Below are positions 1-7,014 of a stretch of 64,000 nucleotides of DNA, one piece after another (position 1 is the first letter of the stretch; each line of letters begins with the position of its first letter). The position numbers were made by a program, and so were the translations under genes. Origin of the DNA: Miltoncostaea sp050250915 (lineage in GTDB: Bacteria; Actinomycetota; Thermoleophilia; Miltoncostaeales; Miltoncostaeaceae); contig JBFWNT010000018.1 of NCBI GenBank assembly GCA_050250915.1, forward strand, positions 6,665-70,664, in the 5' to 3' direction. The notes under the pieces are model-generated. The model searched no databases and was not told where the DNA came from. It was given only the letters and a program-made list of their open reading frames with translations.

Positions 1-270
1 GACGCAGATCCCGTAGGTCCCTGCGTCGATGGCCGCGAGGGCGGCCTTCAGTCGCTCCTCCCGCTCCTTCCACCGCAGCTGGTCGCGCAGCTCGCGCTCG
101 CGCTGGTCGGCGTCGGTCGCTGCTTCGGCGGGGTGGTGGTGGCCGTCGGATGCCCCCTCGGCGTCGCGCGCCAGGTCGCGGTGCGCGAGCGCGGCGGTCA
201 CCTCCGCGCGCAGCCGCTCCAGGCGCTCGAGACGCTCCTCGCCGCTGGAGCCGTTGGCGTCGGATGGCAT
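1..270 (-). CDS. DksA/TraR-family zinc finger protein (3' end beyond window)
   Basis: Reverse-strand gene that runs off the left edge; 90 codons are visible from the ATG at 270. The N-terminal part is strongly charged and helical (Arg/Glu-rich, about residues 9-78). At the edge it reads AAIDAGTYGIC, the lead-in to the C4 zinc finger of the DksA/TraR family, which enters the RNA polymerase secondary channel and adjusts stable-RNA and stress promoters, often with ppGpp. Only the first finger Cys lies inside the window, so the remaining ligands cannot be checked. No Shine-Dalgarno sequence is seen and a -10 hexamer ends 6 nt before the ATG. The gene is divergent from the ABC exporter. The family call rests on the C-terminal signature and charge pattern. 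Confidence 0.75.
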   Translation of the reverse strand, partial: MPSDANGSSGEERLERLERLRAEVTAALAHRDLARDAEGASDGHHHPAEAATDADQRERELRDQLRWKEREERLKAALAAIDAGTYGICV

Positions 271-276
271 CCGGCG

Positions 277-282
277 ATCGTA
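277..282 (-). promoter_or_regulatory. -10 hexamer TACGAT of the DksA/TraR gene
   Basis: TACGAT on the reverse strand ends 6 nt before the ATG at 270. The same layout recurs before many genes here and implies a leaderless transcript. No clear -35 was found. Confidence 0.55.
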
Positions 283-316
283 GCGGGCCGCGCGGCGTCG
301 TCCACCGGCGCCGCGC

Positions 317-322
317 TAGCCT
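317..322 (+). promoter_or_regulatory. -10 hexamer TAGCCT of the ABC exporter operon
   Basis: TAGCCT lies 28 nt before the ATG at 351, leaving room for a short leader with a GGAGGAGG-type ribosome binding site at about 339-346. Confidence 0.45.
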
Positions 323-350
323 GCGCCTCCACGCGGGCGGAGGAGGCGTG

Positions 351-1346
351 ATGGCGGACGGACCGGCGGTCGAGACCCAGGGGCTCGAGCGGGTCTTCAA
401 GGGCGGGATCCGCGCGGTCGACGGCGTGGATCTGGTGGTGGAGCGCGGCGAGGTGTTCGGGTTCCTCGGGCCGAACGGCGCCGGGAAGAGCACCACGGTG
501 CGGATGCTCGCCACCCTGCTGCGGCCGACGGGCGGCACGGCCCGCGTCGCCGGGCACGACCTGGTCCACGACGCCGCGTCGGTGCGGCGGTCGATCGGCG
601 TCGCACTGCAGGACGCGGCGATCGACCCATACATGACGGGCCGCGAGCTGCTGCACCTGCAGTCGGTCCTCCACGGCTTCTCCCGCGAGCACGGGCGGCG
701 CCGGGCCGTGGAGCTGCTGGGGCGGGTCGACCTGGAGGACGCCGCCGACCGGCGGGTGGGCACCTACTCCGGCGGGATGCGGCGGCGGCTCGACCTCGCG
801 CTCGCACTGGTCCACGCCCCCGAGGTGCTGTTCCTGGACGAGCCCACCACCGGCCTCGACCCCATCTCGCGCCTCACGCTCTGGGAGGAGGTGCGCCGCC
901 TCAACGCCGAGTCCGGCACCACCGTGTTCCTCACCACCCAGTACCTGGAGGAGGCCGACCAGCTGGCGGGGCGGGTGGCGATCATCGACGGCGGGCGGAT
1001 CGTGGCCGAGGGCACGCCGAAGACCCTGAAGGCGCAGGTGGGCGACCCGACGCTCCACGTGACCCTGGCCGACCCCGAGCAGGCCCGGGCCGCCGCGACG
1101 GCGCTGAGGCCGCTGGGCGAGCTCGTGCCGAGCCGGCCGGGCGCGGTCGCCATGCGGCTGAAGGAGGGGGCCTCGGGGCTGCCGGCGGTCGTCCGGGCCC
1201 TCGACGACGCCGGCGTGCAGGTGGCCGCCCTGGACGTGGCCGAGCCGAGCCTCGACGACGTCTTCGTGGCCAAGACCGGCCGCAGCCTGGACGCCGAGGG
1301 CGACGAGCTCCCGCCCCAGCACGCGCCGGCCCCGGCGCCCGGGTAG
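351..1346 (+). CDS. ABC exporter ATP-binding protein, DrrA family
   Basis: 331-residue ATPase of the daunorubicin-resistance (DrrA) type that powers export through the two ABC-2 permeases encoded next. Seen: Walker A GPNGAGKST, signature YSGGMRRRLDLA, Walker B VLFLDEPTTGLDP, a Q-loop region near LQDAA, and a C-terminal DUF4162-like tail ending in AEPSLDDVFVAKTG, typical of full-length DrrA (about 330 residues). The start is the ATG at 351, with a GGAGG run just upstream; the open frame further upstream has no coding character. The stop TAG shares its last base with the GTG of the next gene, so the three genes form one operon. The substrate is unknown; the family exports hydrophobic drugs, lipids or natural products. 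Confidence 0.93.
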   Translation: MADGPAVETQGLERVFKGGIRAVDGVDLVVERGEVFGFLGPNGAGKSTTVRMLATLLRPTGGTARVAGHDLVHDAASVRRSIGVALQDAAIDPYMTGRELLHLQSVLHGFSREHGRRRAVELLGRVDLEDAADRRVGTYSGGMRRRLDLALALVHAPEVLFLDEPTTGLDPISRLTLWEEVRRLNAESGTTVFLTTQYLEEADQLAGRVAIIDGGRIVAEGTPKTLKAQVGDPTLHVTLADPEQARAAATALRPLGELVPSRPGAVAMRLKEGASGLPAVVRALDDAGVQVAALDVAEPSLDDVFVAKTGRSLDAEGDELPPQHAPAPAPG

Positions 1347-2128
1347 TGCGGCTCGCGCTCGCACAGACCGGGGCGCTCGCCCGACGGGCGATCGTCGACA
1401 CCCTGCGGACCCCGCAGGCCCTGTTCCCCAGCCTGTTCTTCCCGCTGGTGCTCATGGCGATCTTCACCGGCTCGTTCGGCAACGCGCCCGGCGTGCTGCC
1501 CGGGTTCCCGCACGTCAACAGCTTCCTCGACTTCGCGCTGGCCGGCGCCGTGCTGCAGGGGATCCTGATCGGCGGGACCTCGGCGGGGTCGGCCTTCGCC
1601 CTGGACATCGAGGGCGGGTTCTTCGACCGGCTGGTCGCCTCCCCGGTGTCGCGCACCGCGATCCTGGCGGGCCGTCTGCTGGGCGGCGTGACGCTCGCGA
1701 TGGCCCAGACGGTGCTCTTCGTGGCGGTGGGCCTGGCCTTCGGCGCGCGGATCGAGGGCGGCCCGGTCGGCGTGGCGTCGCTGCTGCTCATCGCCGCGCT
1801 GCTGGCCACCGCGGTGAGCGGCCTGGGGATCATCCTGGCGCTGCGGACCGGCTCCGCGGAGGCGGTGCAGGGGACGTTCCCCCTGTTCTTCGCCCTCATG
1901 TTCTTCTCGTCCGCCTTCTTCCCGCGGGAGACCATGACCGGCTGGTTCCGGTGGGTCGCCGACGCCAACCCCGTCTCGTACCTGGTGGAGGGGATGCGCG
2001 ACCAGATCATCGAGGCCGAGCCGGGGCGGGCGACCCTGCTGGGGCTGGCGGTGGCCGTGGCCGTCGCGGCGATCTCGATCGGCTGCTGCCACCTGGCGTA
2101 CCGGAGCCGCCTGGAGGGCGACGGGTGA
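1346..2128 (+). CDS. ABC-2 type permease, DrrB-like (first of two)
   Basis: 260-residue integral membrane permease. About six hydrophobic segments are visible (for example FPSLFFPLVLMAIF, ALAGAVLQGILIGG and ALFFSSAFFPRET-type stretches), along with the ABC-2 motif DIEGGFFDRLVASPVSR that contacts the ATPase. The GTG start overlaps the stop of the ATPase gene by one base, and the stop overlaps the GTG of the second permease (GTGA). This argues for coupled translation and a transporter built from one ATPase and a permease heterodimer. The substrate cannot be told from sequence. Confidence 0.9.
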   Translation: MRLALAQTGALARRAIVDTLRTPQALFPSLFFPLVLMAIFTGSFGNAPGVLPGFPHVNSFLDFALAGAVLQGILIGGTSAGSAFALDIEGGFFDRLVASPVSRTAILAGRLLGGVTLAMAQTVLFVAVGLAFGARIEGGPVGVASLLLIAALLATAVSGLGIILALRTGSAEAVQGTFPLFFALMFFSSAFFPRETMTGWFRWVADANPVSYLVEGMRDQIIEAEPGRATLLGLAVAVAVAAISIGCCHLAYRSRLEGDG

Positions 2129-2889
2129 CGACGCTGCGCGTGAGCCTGGGCCTGGCCGGCCGCAGCCTGATCCTGGTGCGGCGGATGCCGTCGGTGTTCC
2201 TGCCGGCGCTGATCATGCCGCTGTTCATTCTCATCGCGACGTCCGGGGCGTTCCGGGGCATCTCGCTGCTGCCCCAGTTCGACGGCGTCTCGTACCTGCG
2301 CTTCACCATCCCGCTCGCCACCGTCATGGGCGCGGGCTTCGCCGGGATGAACGCCGGCATGACCCTCGCCCGCGACATCGAGGGCGGCTTCGCCGACCGG
2401 CTCATCGCGAGCCCGGCGCCCCGGATCACCCTGATCGTGGGCCCCCTGATCGCCGCCGCCGTCAGAAGCCTCTTCACCACCACCGTGGTGCTCATCGCGG
2501 GCCTGATCGGGGGGATCCCGCCGCCGGGGGTGTTCGGCACGCTGCTCATCTATGCGCTCGGGGTGTGCTTCTCGGCGGCGTCGGCATGCTGGTGCATGGG
2601 CGTCGCGTTCCGGGCGCGGACGATCCAGGCGGCCCCCGCCATGCAGGTCGTGATCTTCCTGTCGGTCTTCACCTCCGTGGCCTACGCGCCGCGCGAGGTG
2701 CTGCACGGCTGGCTGCGCCACGTCTCGGACGTCAACCCCGTCACCTACCTGATGGAGGCGTCGCGCGGCGCCGAGCTGCACACGCTCCACTGGGGGCTGC
2801 TGTGGCCCGGGCTGGTCGCGGGCGCCGCCCTGCTGGCCGCGCTCGGCACCTGGGCCCTCACCGGCCTGGCGTCGCTCGCCAGGAGATAG
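2125..2889 (+). CDS. ABC-2 type permease, DrrB-like (second of two)
   Basis: 254-residue paralogue of the preceding permease, with the same fold and motif (RDIEGGFADRLIASPAPR) and a conserved end of the type VSDVNPVTYLMEASR. Six hydrophobic segments are visible. It starts at the GTG at 2125, inside the stop of the first permease (GTGA). An ATPase plus two unlike half-permeases is a common arrangement for DrrAB-type exporters in actinomycetes. The two permeases probably form a heterodimer. After it the TAG stop leads straight into the -10 hexamer of the methyltransferase gene. Confidence 0.9.
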   Translation: MTTLRVSLGLAGRSLILVRRMPSVFLPALIMPLFILIATSGAFRGISLLPQFDGVSYLRFTIPLATVMGAGFAGMNAGMTLARDIEGGFADRLIASPAPRITLIVGPLIAAAVRSLFTTTVVLIAGLIGGIPPPGVFGTLLIYALGVCFSAASACWCMGVAFRARTIQAAPAMQVVIFLSVFTSVAYAPREVLHGWLRHVSDVNPVTYLMEASRGAELHTLHWGLLWPGLVAGAALLAALGTWALTGLASLARR

Positions 2890-2892
2890 GTT
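2887..2892 (+). promoter_or_regulatory. -10 hexamer TAGGTT of the O-methyltransferase gene
   Basis: TAGGTT starts with the stop codon of the upstream permease and ends 8 nt before the ATG at 2901; a leaderless promoter of the type common in this window. Confidence 0.6.
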
Positions 2893-2900
2893 CCCGCCTC

Positions 2901-3554
2901 ATGGCCCTCGACCGCCTCGACCTCTCACAGCCCGCACTCGCCGCGTATCTCGACGACGCGGTCGCCGTCCCCCACGAGATCGCCGCCCGCTACCGCGAGC
3001 TGGCCGGCCACGAGCGGGCCGAGATGATGACCCACCCGGAGCTCGGCGCGCTGCTGGAGGTACTGGTGCACGTGACCGGCGGCCGCTCGGTGCTGGAGGT
3101 CGGCACGTTCGTCGGGATCTCCTCCGCCTGGATGGCGCGCGGCCTGGAGCCCACCGGGCACGTCGACACCCTGGAGATCGACGAGACCCACGCCGACATG
3201 GCCGAGGACTGGTTCGCGGCGCACGGGCTGCACGACCGCATCCAGGTGCACCGCGGCCCCGCCGCCGCCACCCTCGCGCGGCTGCCCGACGGGGTGTACG
3301 ACCTCTGCTACCTCGACGCCGACAAGACCGGCTACGCCGTGTACCTGGAGCACGCGGTGCGCCTGGTGCGGCGGGGCGGCCTGATCGTGGCCGACAACGT
3401 GCTGGCCGGCGGACGGGTCGCGCTGCCGCCGGACGAGCGCGACGCCAACGCGCGGGCGCTCGCGGGCTTCACGATGACGGCGGTCGCCCACCCCCGCCTG
3501 GCCACCGCGGTGCTCACCGTGGGCGACGGGGTCACGCTCAGCACGGTGCTCTGA
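2901..3554 (+). CDS. SAM-dependent O-methyltransferase, family 3 (caffeoyl-CoA type)
   Basis: 217 residues, the usual length for the small cation-dependent O-methyltransferases. Seen: SAM-binding motif I SVLEVGTFVGISSAWMA, the acidic strand end TLEIDE, the metal-binding motif CYLDADKTGY and LIVADNVLAGG, all in the usual order. The family methylates catechol-like hydroxyls on CoA esters, phenolics or natural products with a divalent metal; the substrate here is unknown. The ATG at 2901 was chosen because a TAGGTT -10 lies 8 nt upstream and the motifs are correctly spaced. It has its own promoter although it follows the exporter closely, so a functional link with the exporter is possible but not shown. 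Confidence 0.9.
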   Translation: MALDRLDLSQPALAAYLDDAVAVPHEIAARYRELAGHERAEMMTHPELGALLEVLVHVTGGRSVLEVGTFVGISSAWMARGLEPTGHVDTLEIDETHADMAEDWFAAHGLHDRIQVHRGPAAATLARLPDGVYDLCYLDADKTGYAVYLEHAVRLVRRGGLIVADNVLAGGRVALPPDERDANARALAGFTMTAVAHPRLATAVLTVGDGVTLSTVL

Positions 3555-3558
3555 GCCC

Positions 3559-3759
3559 CTAGGACTCGGCCTTCTCCCGTCCCCGGAGGTACGAACGGAG
3601 GACGAACCAGCCGATGACGAAGACGCCGAAGATGATCGCCGCCACCTCCAGCGACCCGAGCGCCAGCGCCACCATCTGCCCGATGAACAGCAGCAGCACC
3701 AGCACGACCAGCGCGATCGCGAGCCGTCGCCGGCGTGCCTCCTCGTCGGCGGTGTCCAC
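3559..3759 (-). CDS. small two-helix membrane protein
   Basis: 66-residue protein with a charged N-terminus (DEEARRRR), two hydrophobic helices (about residues 12-32 and 36-53) and a basic tail RSYLRGREKAES. GTG at 3759 is preferred over an upstream in-frame ATG because a TACCCT hexamer ends 7 nt before it. No family recognised. It converges on the methyltransferase gene, with 4 bases between the stops. Confidence 0.6.
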   Translation of the reverse strand: MDTADEEARRRRLAIALVVLVLLLFIGQMVALALGSLEVAAIIFGVFVIGWFVLRSYLRGREKAES

Positions 3760-3766
3760 GCCCCCG

Positions 3767-3772
3767 AGGGTA
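3767..3772 (-). promoter_or_regulatory. -10 hexamer TACCCT of the small membrane protein gene
   Basis: Reverse-strand TACCCT ends 7 nt before the GTG at 3759; leaderless layout. Confidence 0.5.
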
Positions 3773-3820
3773 CCGGAGCCGATGTGACGGCCTGTCACCG
3801 GATTCCGGGGGACCCTCCCC

Positions 3821-3826
3821 TACACT
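3821..3826 (+). promoter_or_regulatory. -10 hexamer TACACT of the glucosaminidase-like gene
   Basis: TACACT ends 7 nt before the ATG at 3834; leaderless layout. No convincing -35. Confidence 0.55.
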
Positions 3827-3833
3827 CCCGCCG

Positions 3834-4964
3834 ATGCGCCCCCGGAGCCTGATCGCGACGCTCGGCGTCGCCGCGGTCGCGGCGGCGGCCCTGCCGGCGG
3901 CCGCGCCGGCCGAGGGCCCGCTGACCGGCGTGATCGGCGACATGTACTGCGTGGCCCCCACCGACGCGGCGGGCATCGACGCGATCCTGGCGGACGCCGG
4001 CAGCCCGATGGCGGGCGAGGGCGCAACGATCGTGACCGAGGCCGCGGCGGCCGGGATCGACCCGCGCGCGATCGTCGCGATCGCCGCCCACGAGACGATG
4101 CTCGAGACCTACGGGCCGGCGGAGGCGATCCACAACCCGTTCGGACTCGGCCCCGGCATCGAGTTCCCGTCGGAGCGCGCCGCGATCGTCCGCGCCGTGT
4201 CCACGCTGGCCGGCTGGTACCTGCCGGAGGGCCGCACGACGTTCGCCACGATCGGGGCCAAGTGGGCCCCGGTGGGCGCGTCGAACGACCCCGGCGGCCT
4301 CAACCAGAACTGGACGACGGGCACCGGCACCTACTTCGCGGCGATGGGCGGCGACCCGGCGCGCGCGATCCTGCTGGCCGACCAGCAGGCGGCGCCGGCC
4401 TGCGCCGGCGCCTCGTCGCCCGCGCCGTCCGGCTCACCGGACCTGCCGACCCCCGCCCCGTCGGGCCCGCCCGTGGTGACCGCGTGGAGCGGCGCCGCCC
4501 CCGACGTGTCCGGCGCCACCGCCGCCGCCGGCGCCGACCCCGCGACGGGGCAGGCGGCGACGATCCCGGGCTTCGTCTTCCCGCTCGCCCTCCCGGAGGG
4601 CGCGCCCGCGACGTTCCGCGACCAGTTCGCCGAGCCGGGGGCGGGTCCCTCGGGCATCCAGGGCGGCCTGACCATCGCGACCGCGCCCGGCGCCCATGCC
4701 GTGGCCGTCGCCGCGGGCACGCTGCACGCCGCCTCCCCCGCCGAGCGCGAGGCGGGCATCGCCTTCTGGCTCGACACCGGCCGGGGCGACCGGATCGGGT
4801 ACGGCCCGCTGGTCGCGTACGCCGACGGCATCGGCGAGGGCGCCGCGGTGGCCGCCGGCGCCCGCCTGGGCGACGCGCCCGCCTCCCTGCGGATCGCGTG
4901 GGAGCGGGACGGCACCCGGATCGACCCCTTCCCCCTGCTCCAGGCCACCCGCCCCTCCGCCTGA
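3834..4964 (+). CDS. exported glucosaminidase-like protein with degenerate M23-like tail
   Basis: 376 residues. A signal peptide is clear (MRPRSLIATLG then Ala-rich, cleavage near APAEG). Residues about 35-185 resemble the lysozyme-like N-acetylglucosaminidase fold: a helical stretch with AIAAHETMLETYG, where the Glu is the likely catalytic acid, then NPFGLG and a TGTGTYFAAMGGDPARAI ending. A Pro/Ala/Ser linker follows. Residues about 250-376 have the beta-rich layout of an LytM/M23 domain but lack the zinc-binding H-x-D and H-x-H residues, so a binding rather than cleaving role is likely. The probable site of action is the cell wall. Family assignment of both halves is by pattern only. Start set by the leaderless promoter at 3821. 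Confidence 0.7.
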   Translation: MRPRSLIATLGVAAVAAAALPAAAPAEGPLTGVIGDMYCVAPTDAAGIDAILADAGSPMAGEGATIVTEAAAAGIDPRAIVAIAAHETMLETYGPAEAIHNPFGLGPGIEFPSERAAIVRAVSTLAGWYLPEGRTTFATIGAKWAPVGASNDPGGLNQNWTTGTGTYFAAMGGDPARAILLADQQAAPACAGASSPAPSGSPDLPTPAPSGPPVVTAWSGAAPDVSGATAAAGADPATGQAATIPGFVFPLALPEGAPATFRDQFAEPGAGPSGIQGGLTIATAPGAHAVAVAAGTLHAASPAEREAGIAFWLDTGRGDRIGYGPLVAYADGIGEGAAVAAGARLGDAPASLRIAWERDGTRIDPFPLLQATRPSA

Positions 4965-4988
4965 CGGACACGCGCCCGCGGCCCGCCG

Positions 4989-4994
4989 TAGGCT
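4989..4994 (+). promoter_or_regulatory. -10 hexamer TAGGCT of the MDR oxidoreductase gene
   Basis: TAGGCT is followed by a short leader with a strong AGGAGG at 5011-5016, 5 nt before the GTG at 5022; one of the few leadered genes in this stretch. Confidence 0.55.
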
Positions 4995-5021
4995 GCGGGC
5001 ATCACGCGACAGGAGGCGGTT

Positions 5022-6026
5022 GTGGAGGCGGTGGTGCTCACGGAGACCGGCGGCCCCGAGGTCCTGAGGCTCGGGCCGGCGGACGACCCTGTGGCGGGTC
5101 CCGGCCAGGTGGTGGTGGCGCTGAGGACGGCGGCCCTGAACCGCCGTGACGTGTACGTGCGCAAGGGCGTGGCGCCCAGCCCCCTGCCGGTCATCCCCGG
5201 GTCGGACGGCGCCGGGACGGTGCGCTCGGTGGGCGCCGGCGTGTCCGGGCTCGGGGAGGGCGACGAGGTGGTCGTCTACCCGGCCCTCGGCTGGGGCGGC
5301 GGCGAGGAGGCCCCGGCGCCGGGGTTCCGCATCCTCGGCGGGCCGGACGACGGCACCTACGCGGAGCTGGTGGGCCTGCCGGCCGAGAACGTGCTGCCGA
5401 AGCCGGCGGGGCTGTCGTGGGAGGAAGCGGCGGCGCTGCCGCTCGCGGGCCTCACCGCATACCGCGCGCTGGTGAGCCGGGCGCGGATCCGGCCGGGCGA
5501 GACGGTCCTGGTGCTCGGCATCGGGGGCGGGGTGGCGACGATCGCGACGATGATGGCCCGCGCCGCCGGCTGCCGGGTGATCGTGACCTCCTCGTCGCAG
5601 GAGAAGCTCGACCGCGCCCGCGACCTGGGGGCGCACGACGGGGTGCTCTACACGCAGGACGACTGGGTGGGCGCGGTCCGCGAGCTCACCGGCGGTCGCG
5701 GCGTGGACGTCGTGGTCGATTCGGTGGGCGCGACCTGGGGCGACAGCATCGCCGCGGTCCGGCCGGGCGGCCGGGTGGTGGCGTTCGGCGGCACCGGCGG
5801 CGGCAAGGTGGAGCTGATGGTGCGGGCGCTCACCGCCGGCCAGGTCTCCCTGCTGGGCACCACGATGGGCAGCCCGCGCGACTTCGCGGGGCTCCTGGCC
5901 GCCGTCGACGTGGGCGGCTGGGCGCCGGTGATCGACTCGGTGCGGCCGCTCGCCGAGGTCGCCGACGCGCACCGGCGCGAGGAGGCCGGGGAGCACTTCG
6001 GGAAGCTGGTCCTGTCGATCGCGTGA
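5022..6026 (+). CDS. MDR-superfamily NAD(P)H:quinone oxidoreductase / alcohol dehydrogenase-like
   Basis: 334 residues, full length for the medium-chain dehydrogenase/reductase family. Seen: the N-terminal GroES-like domain with ALNRRDVYVRKG and VIPGSDGAGTV, the Rossmann glycine motif VLGIGGGVA, then VDVVVDSVGATWGDSI and VAFGGTGGGKVEL. The GHExxG catalytic-zinc motif and the structural-zinc Cys run are absent, which fits the zinc-free quinone oxidoreductase subgroup using NADPH. GTG start with AGGAGG 5 nt upstream. The stop overlaps the next gene (GTGA), so the two are cotranscribed. The substrate is unknown. Confidence 0.87.
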   Translation: MEAVVLTETGGPEVLRLGPADDPVAGPGQVVVALRTAALNRRDVYVRKGVAPSPLPVIPGSDGAGTVRSVGAGVSGLGEGDEVVVYPALGWGGGEEAPAPGFRILGGPDDGTYAELVGLPAENVLPKPAGLSWEEAAALPLAGLTAYRALVSRARIRPGETVLVLGIGGGVATIATMMARAAGCRVIVTSSSQEKLDRARDLGAHDGVLYTQDDWVGAVRELTGGRGVDVVVDSVGATWGDSIAAVRPGGRVVAFGGTGGGKVELMVRALTAGQVSLLGTTMGSPRDFAGLLAAVDVGGWAPVIDSVRPLAEVADAHRREEAGEHFGKLVLSIA

Positions 6027-6721
6027 CCGCGCCCGTCGCGGCGCTGGCCCTGGCGGCCGCGCGGCGGGCCGTCGCCCGGGCCGCGGCGGAGGGCGGCGGC
6101 GCGCCGGAGCTGTCGCTCGACCGGCTCACGGCGTGGCTGGAGGACGACCCGGAGGCGCGGGCGGCGCTGGACGCGGCGGCCGCGGAGCGCAGCCGCCGCG
6201 AGGTCCCGGAGGTCGCCGCGGACACCGGCGCCGCCGCCGCGCGGCGCGCCCGCGCCGACGAGGTGCACCACGCGGTCCACGCCCTCCGGCTCATGGGCGA
6301 GCTGGCCGCCGAGGAGCCCGATCGCCTCCAGCTCCCCGGCTTCGGCCCGAGCACGTGGCGGGCGATCGCGATCCTGCGGCGGGGCGAGCCGGGCCCGGAG
6401 GCGGACTGGGCCGCCGCCGTGGCCGACCTGCCGCTCCAGGACCTGGGCGACGAGGCCCCTCCCGGCCTGGCGCGGCCCGCCGACCCCCGCCTGGGCGAGG
6501 GCGCCCTGCGCCTGCTGGCGCTCGAGGCGCAGCGCCAGGACGTCCGCAACGCGCTCGTGACCGCGCAGTCCTGGCGGGCGGCGGCGGCGGAGCGCGGCAA
6601 CGAGGCGGGCGTGCGGATGCAGGAGGAGGAGGCCGAGGCGCTCGAGCGGGCCCTGGCCGCCGCCGACGCCGCCATCGACACGATCTGGGACGACGGGGTC
6701 CGGGCCGCCGGTCAGGCCTGA
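6023..6721 (+). CDS. conserved-looking helical protein of unknown function
   Basis: 232 residues, starting at a GTG inside the stop of the oxidoreductase gene (GTGA overlap). Almost entirely predicted helical, very rich in Ala, Arg and Glu, with no signal peptide or membrane segment. A central stretch HHAVHALRLMGELAAEEPD and a C-terminal heptad-like stretch (about residues 190-225) suggest a helical bundle or coiled coil. I do not recognise a family. Translational coupling to the oxidoreductase is the only functional hint. The 3' end overlaps the convergent hydrolase fragment by 10 bp. Confidence 0.6.
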   Translation: MTAPVAALALAAARRAVARAAAEGGGAPELSLDRLTAWLEDDPEARAALDAAAAERSRREVPEVAADTGAAAARRARADEVHHAVHALRLMGELAAEEPDRLQLPGFGPSTWRAIAILRRGEPGPEADWAAAVADLPLQDLGDEAPPGLARPADPRLGEGALRLLALEAQRQDVRNALVTAQSWRAAAAERGNEAGVRMQEEEAEALERALAAADAAIDTIWDDGVRAAGQA

Positions 6722-7014
6722 GCGAGCGCCGCGAGGCGGGAGGCGAGCCCGGCCGGACGGGCGAGCGCGGGCAGGTGGCCGCCGTCCATCTCGTCGGGCG
6801 TGATCCCGAGCCGCTCGCGGGCGAGCCGCCGGACGAAGGGCGCCGGGAAGAGCCGGCCGCCCCGGCAGAGCAGCACCCGCGTCGGCACCTCCGGCCGGGC
6901 GGCCGGCGGCCACGGGTCCTCCCACATCCCCGCGGGGCCCGGCCGCTCCGCGTCCTCCCGCGACTCTGCGACGCGCGCGGGCGGGGCGACCGGCACGAGG
7001 AGGAACGCGGTCAC
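6712..7014 (-). pseudogene. internally deleted alpha/beta hydrolase
   Basis: 100 codons, GTG at 7014 overlapping the ABC-F stop (GTGA). The first residues (VTAFLLVPVA) match the N-terminal strand of the family that begins with a hydrophobic strand and an oxyanion loop, and the last 50 (RLFPAPFVRRLARERLGI, then DEMDGGHLPALARP) match its C-terminal end, including the catalytic His in GGHLPAL. The whole middle, with the nucleophile elbow G-x-S-x-G, cap and acid, is missing without a frame break. A full protein would be about 230 residues. It is therefore most likely the product of an in-frame deletion. It could still be translated from the ABC-F operon, but cannot be an active hydrolase. Confidence 0.55.

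Noticed and set aside
3834..4964. Overlapping antisense frames across the glucosaminidase-like gene and similar pairs elsewhere
   Set aside because: Arg/Pro/Ala-rich antisense shadows with no motif; the sense frame has a signal peptide and domain pattern.
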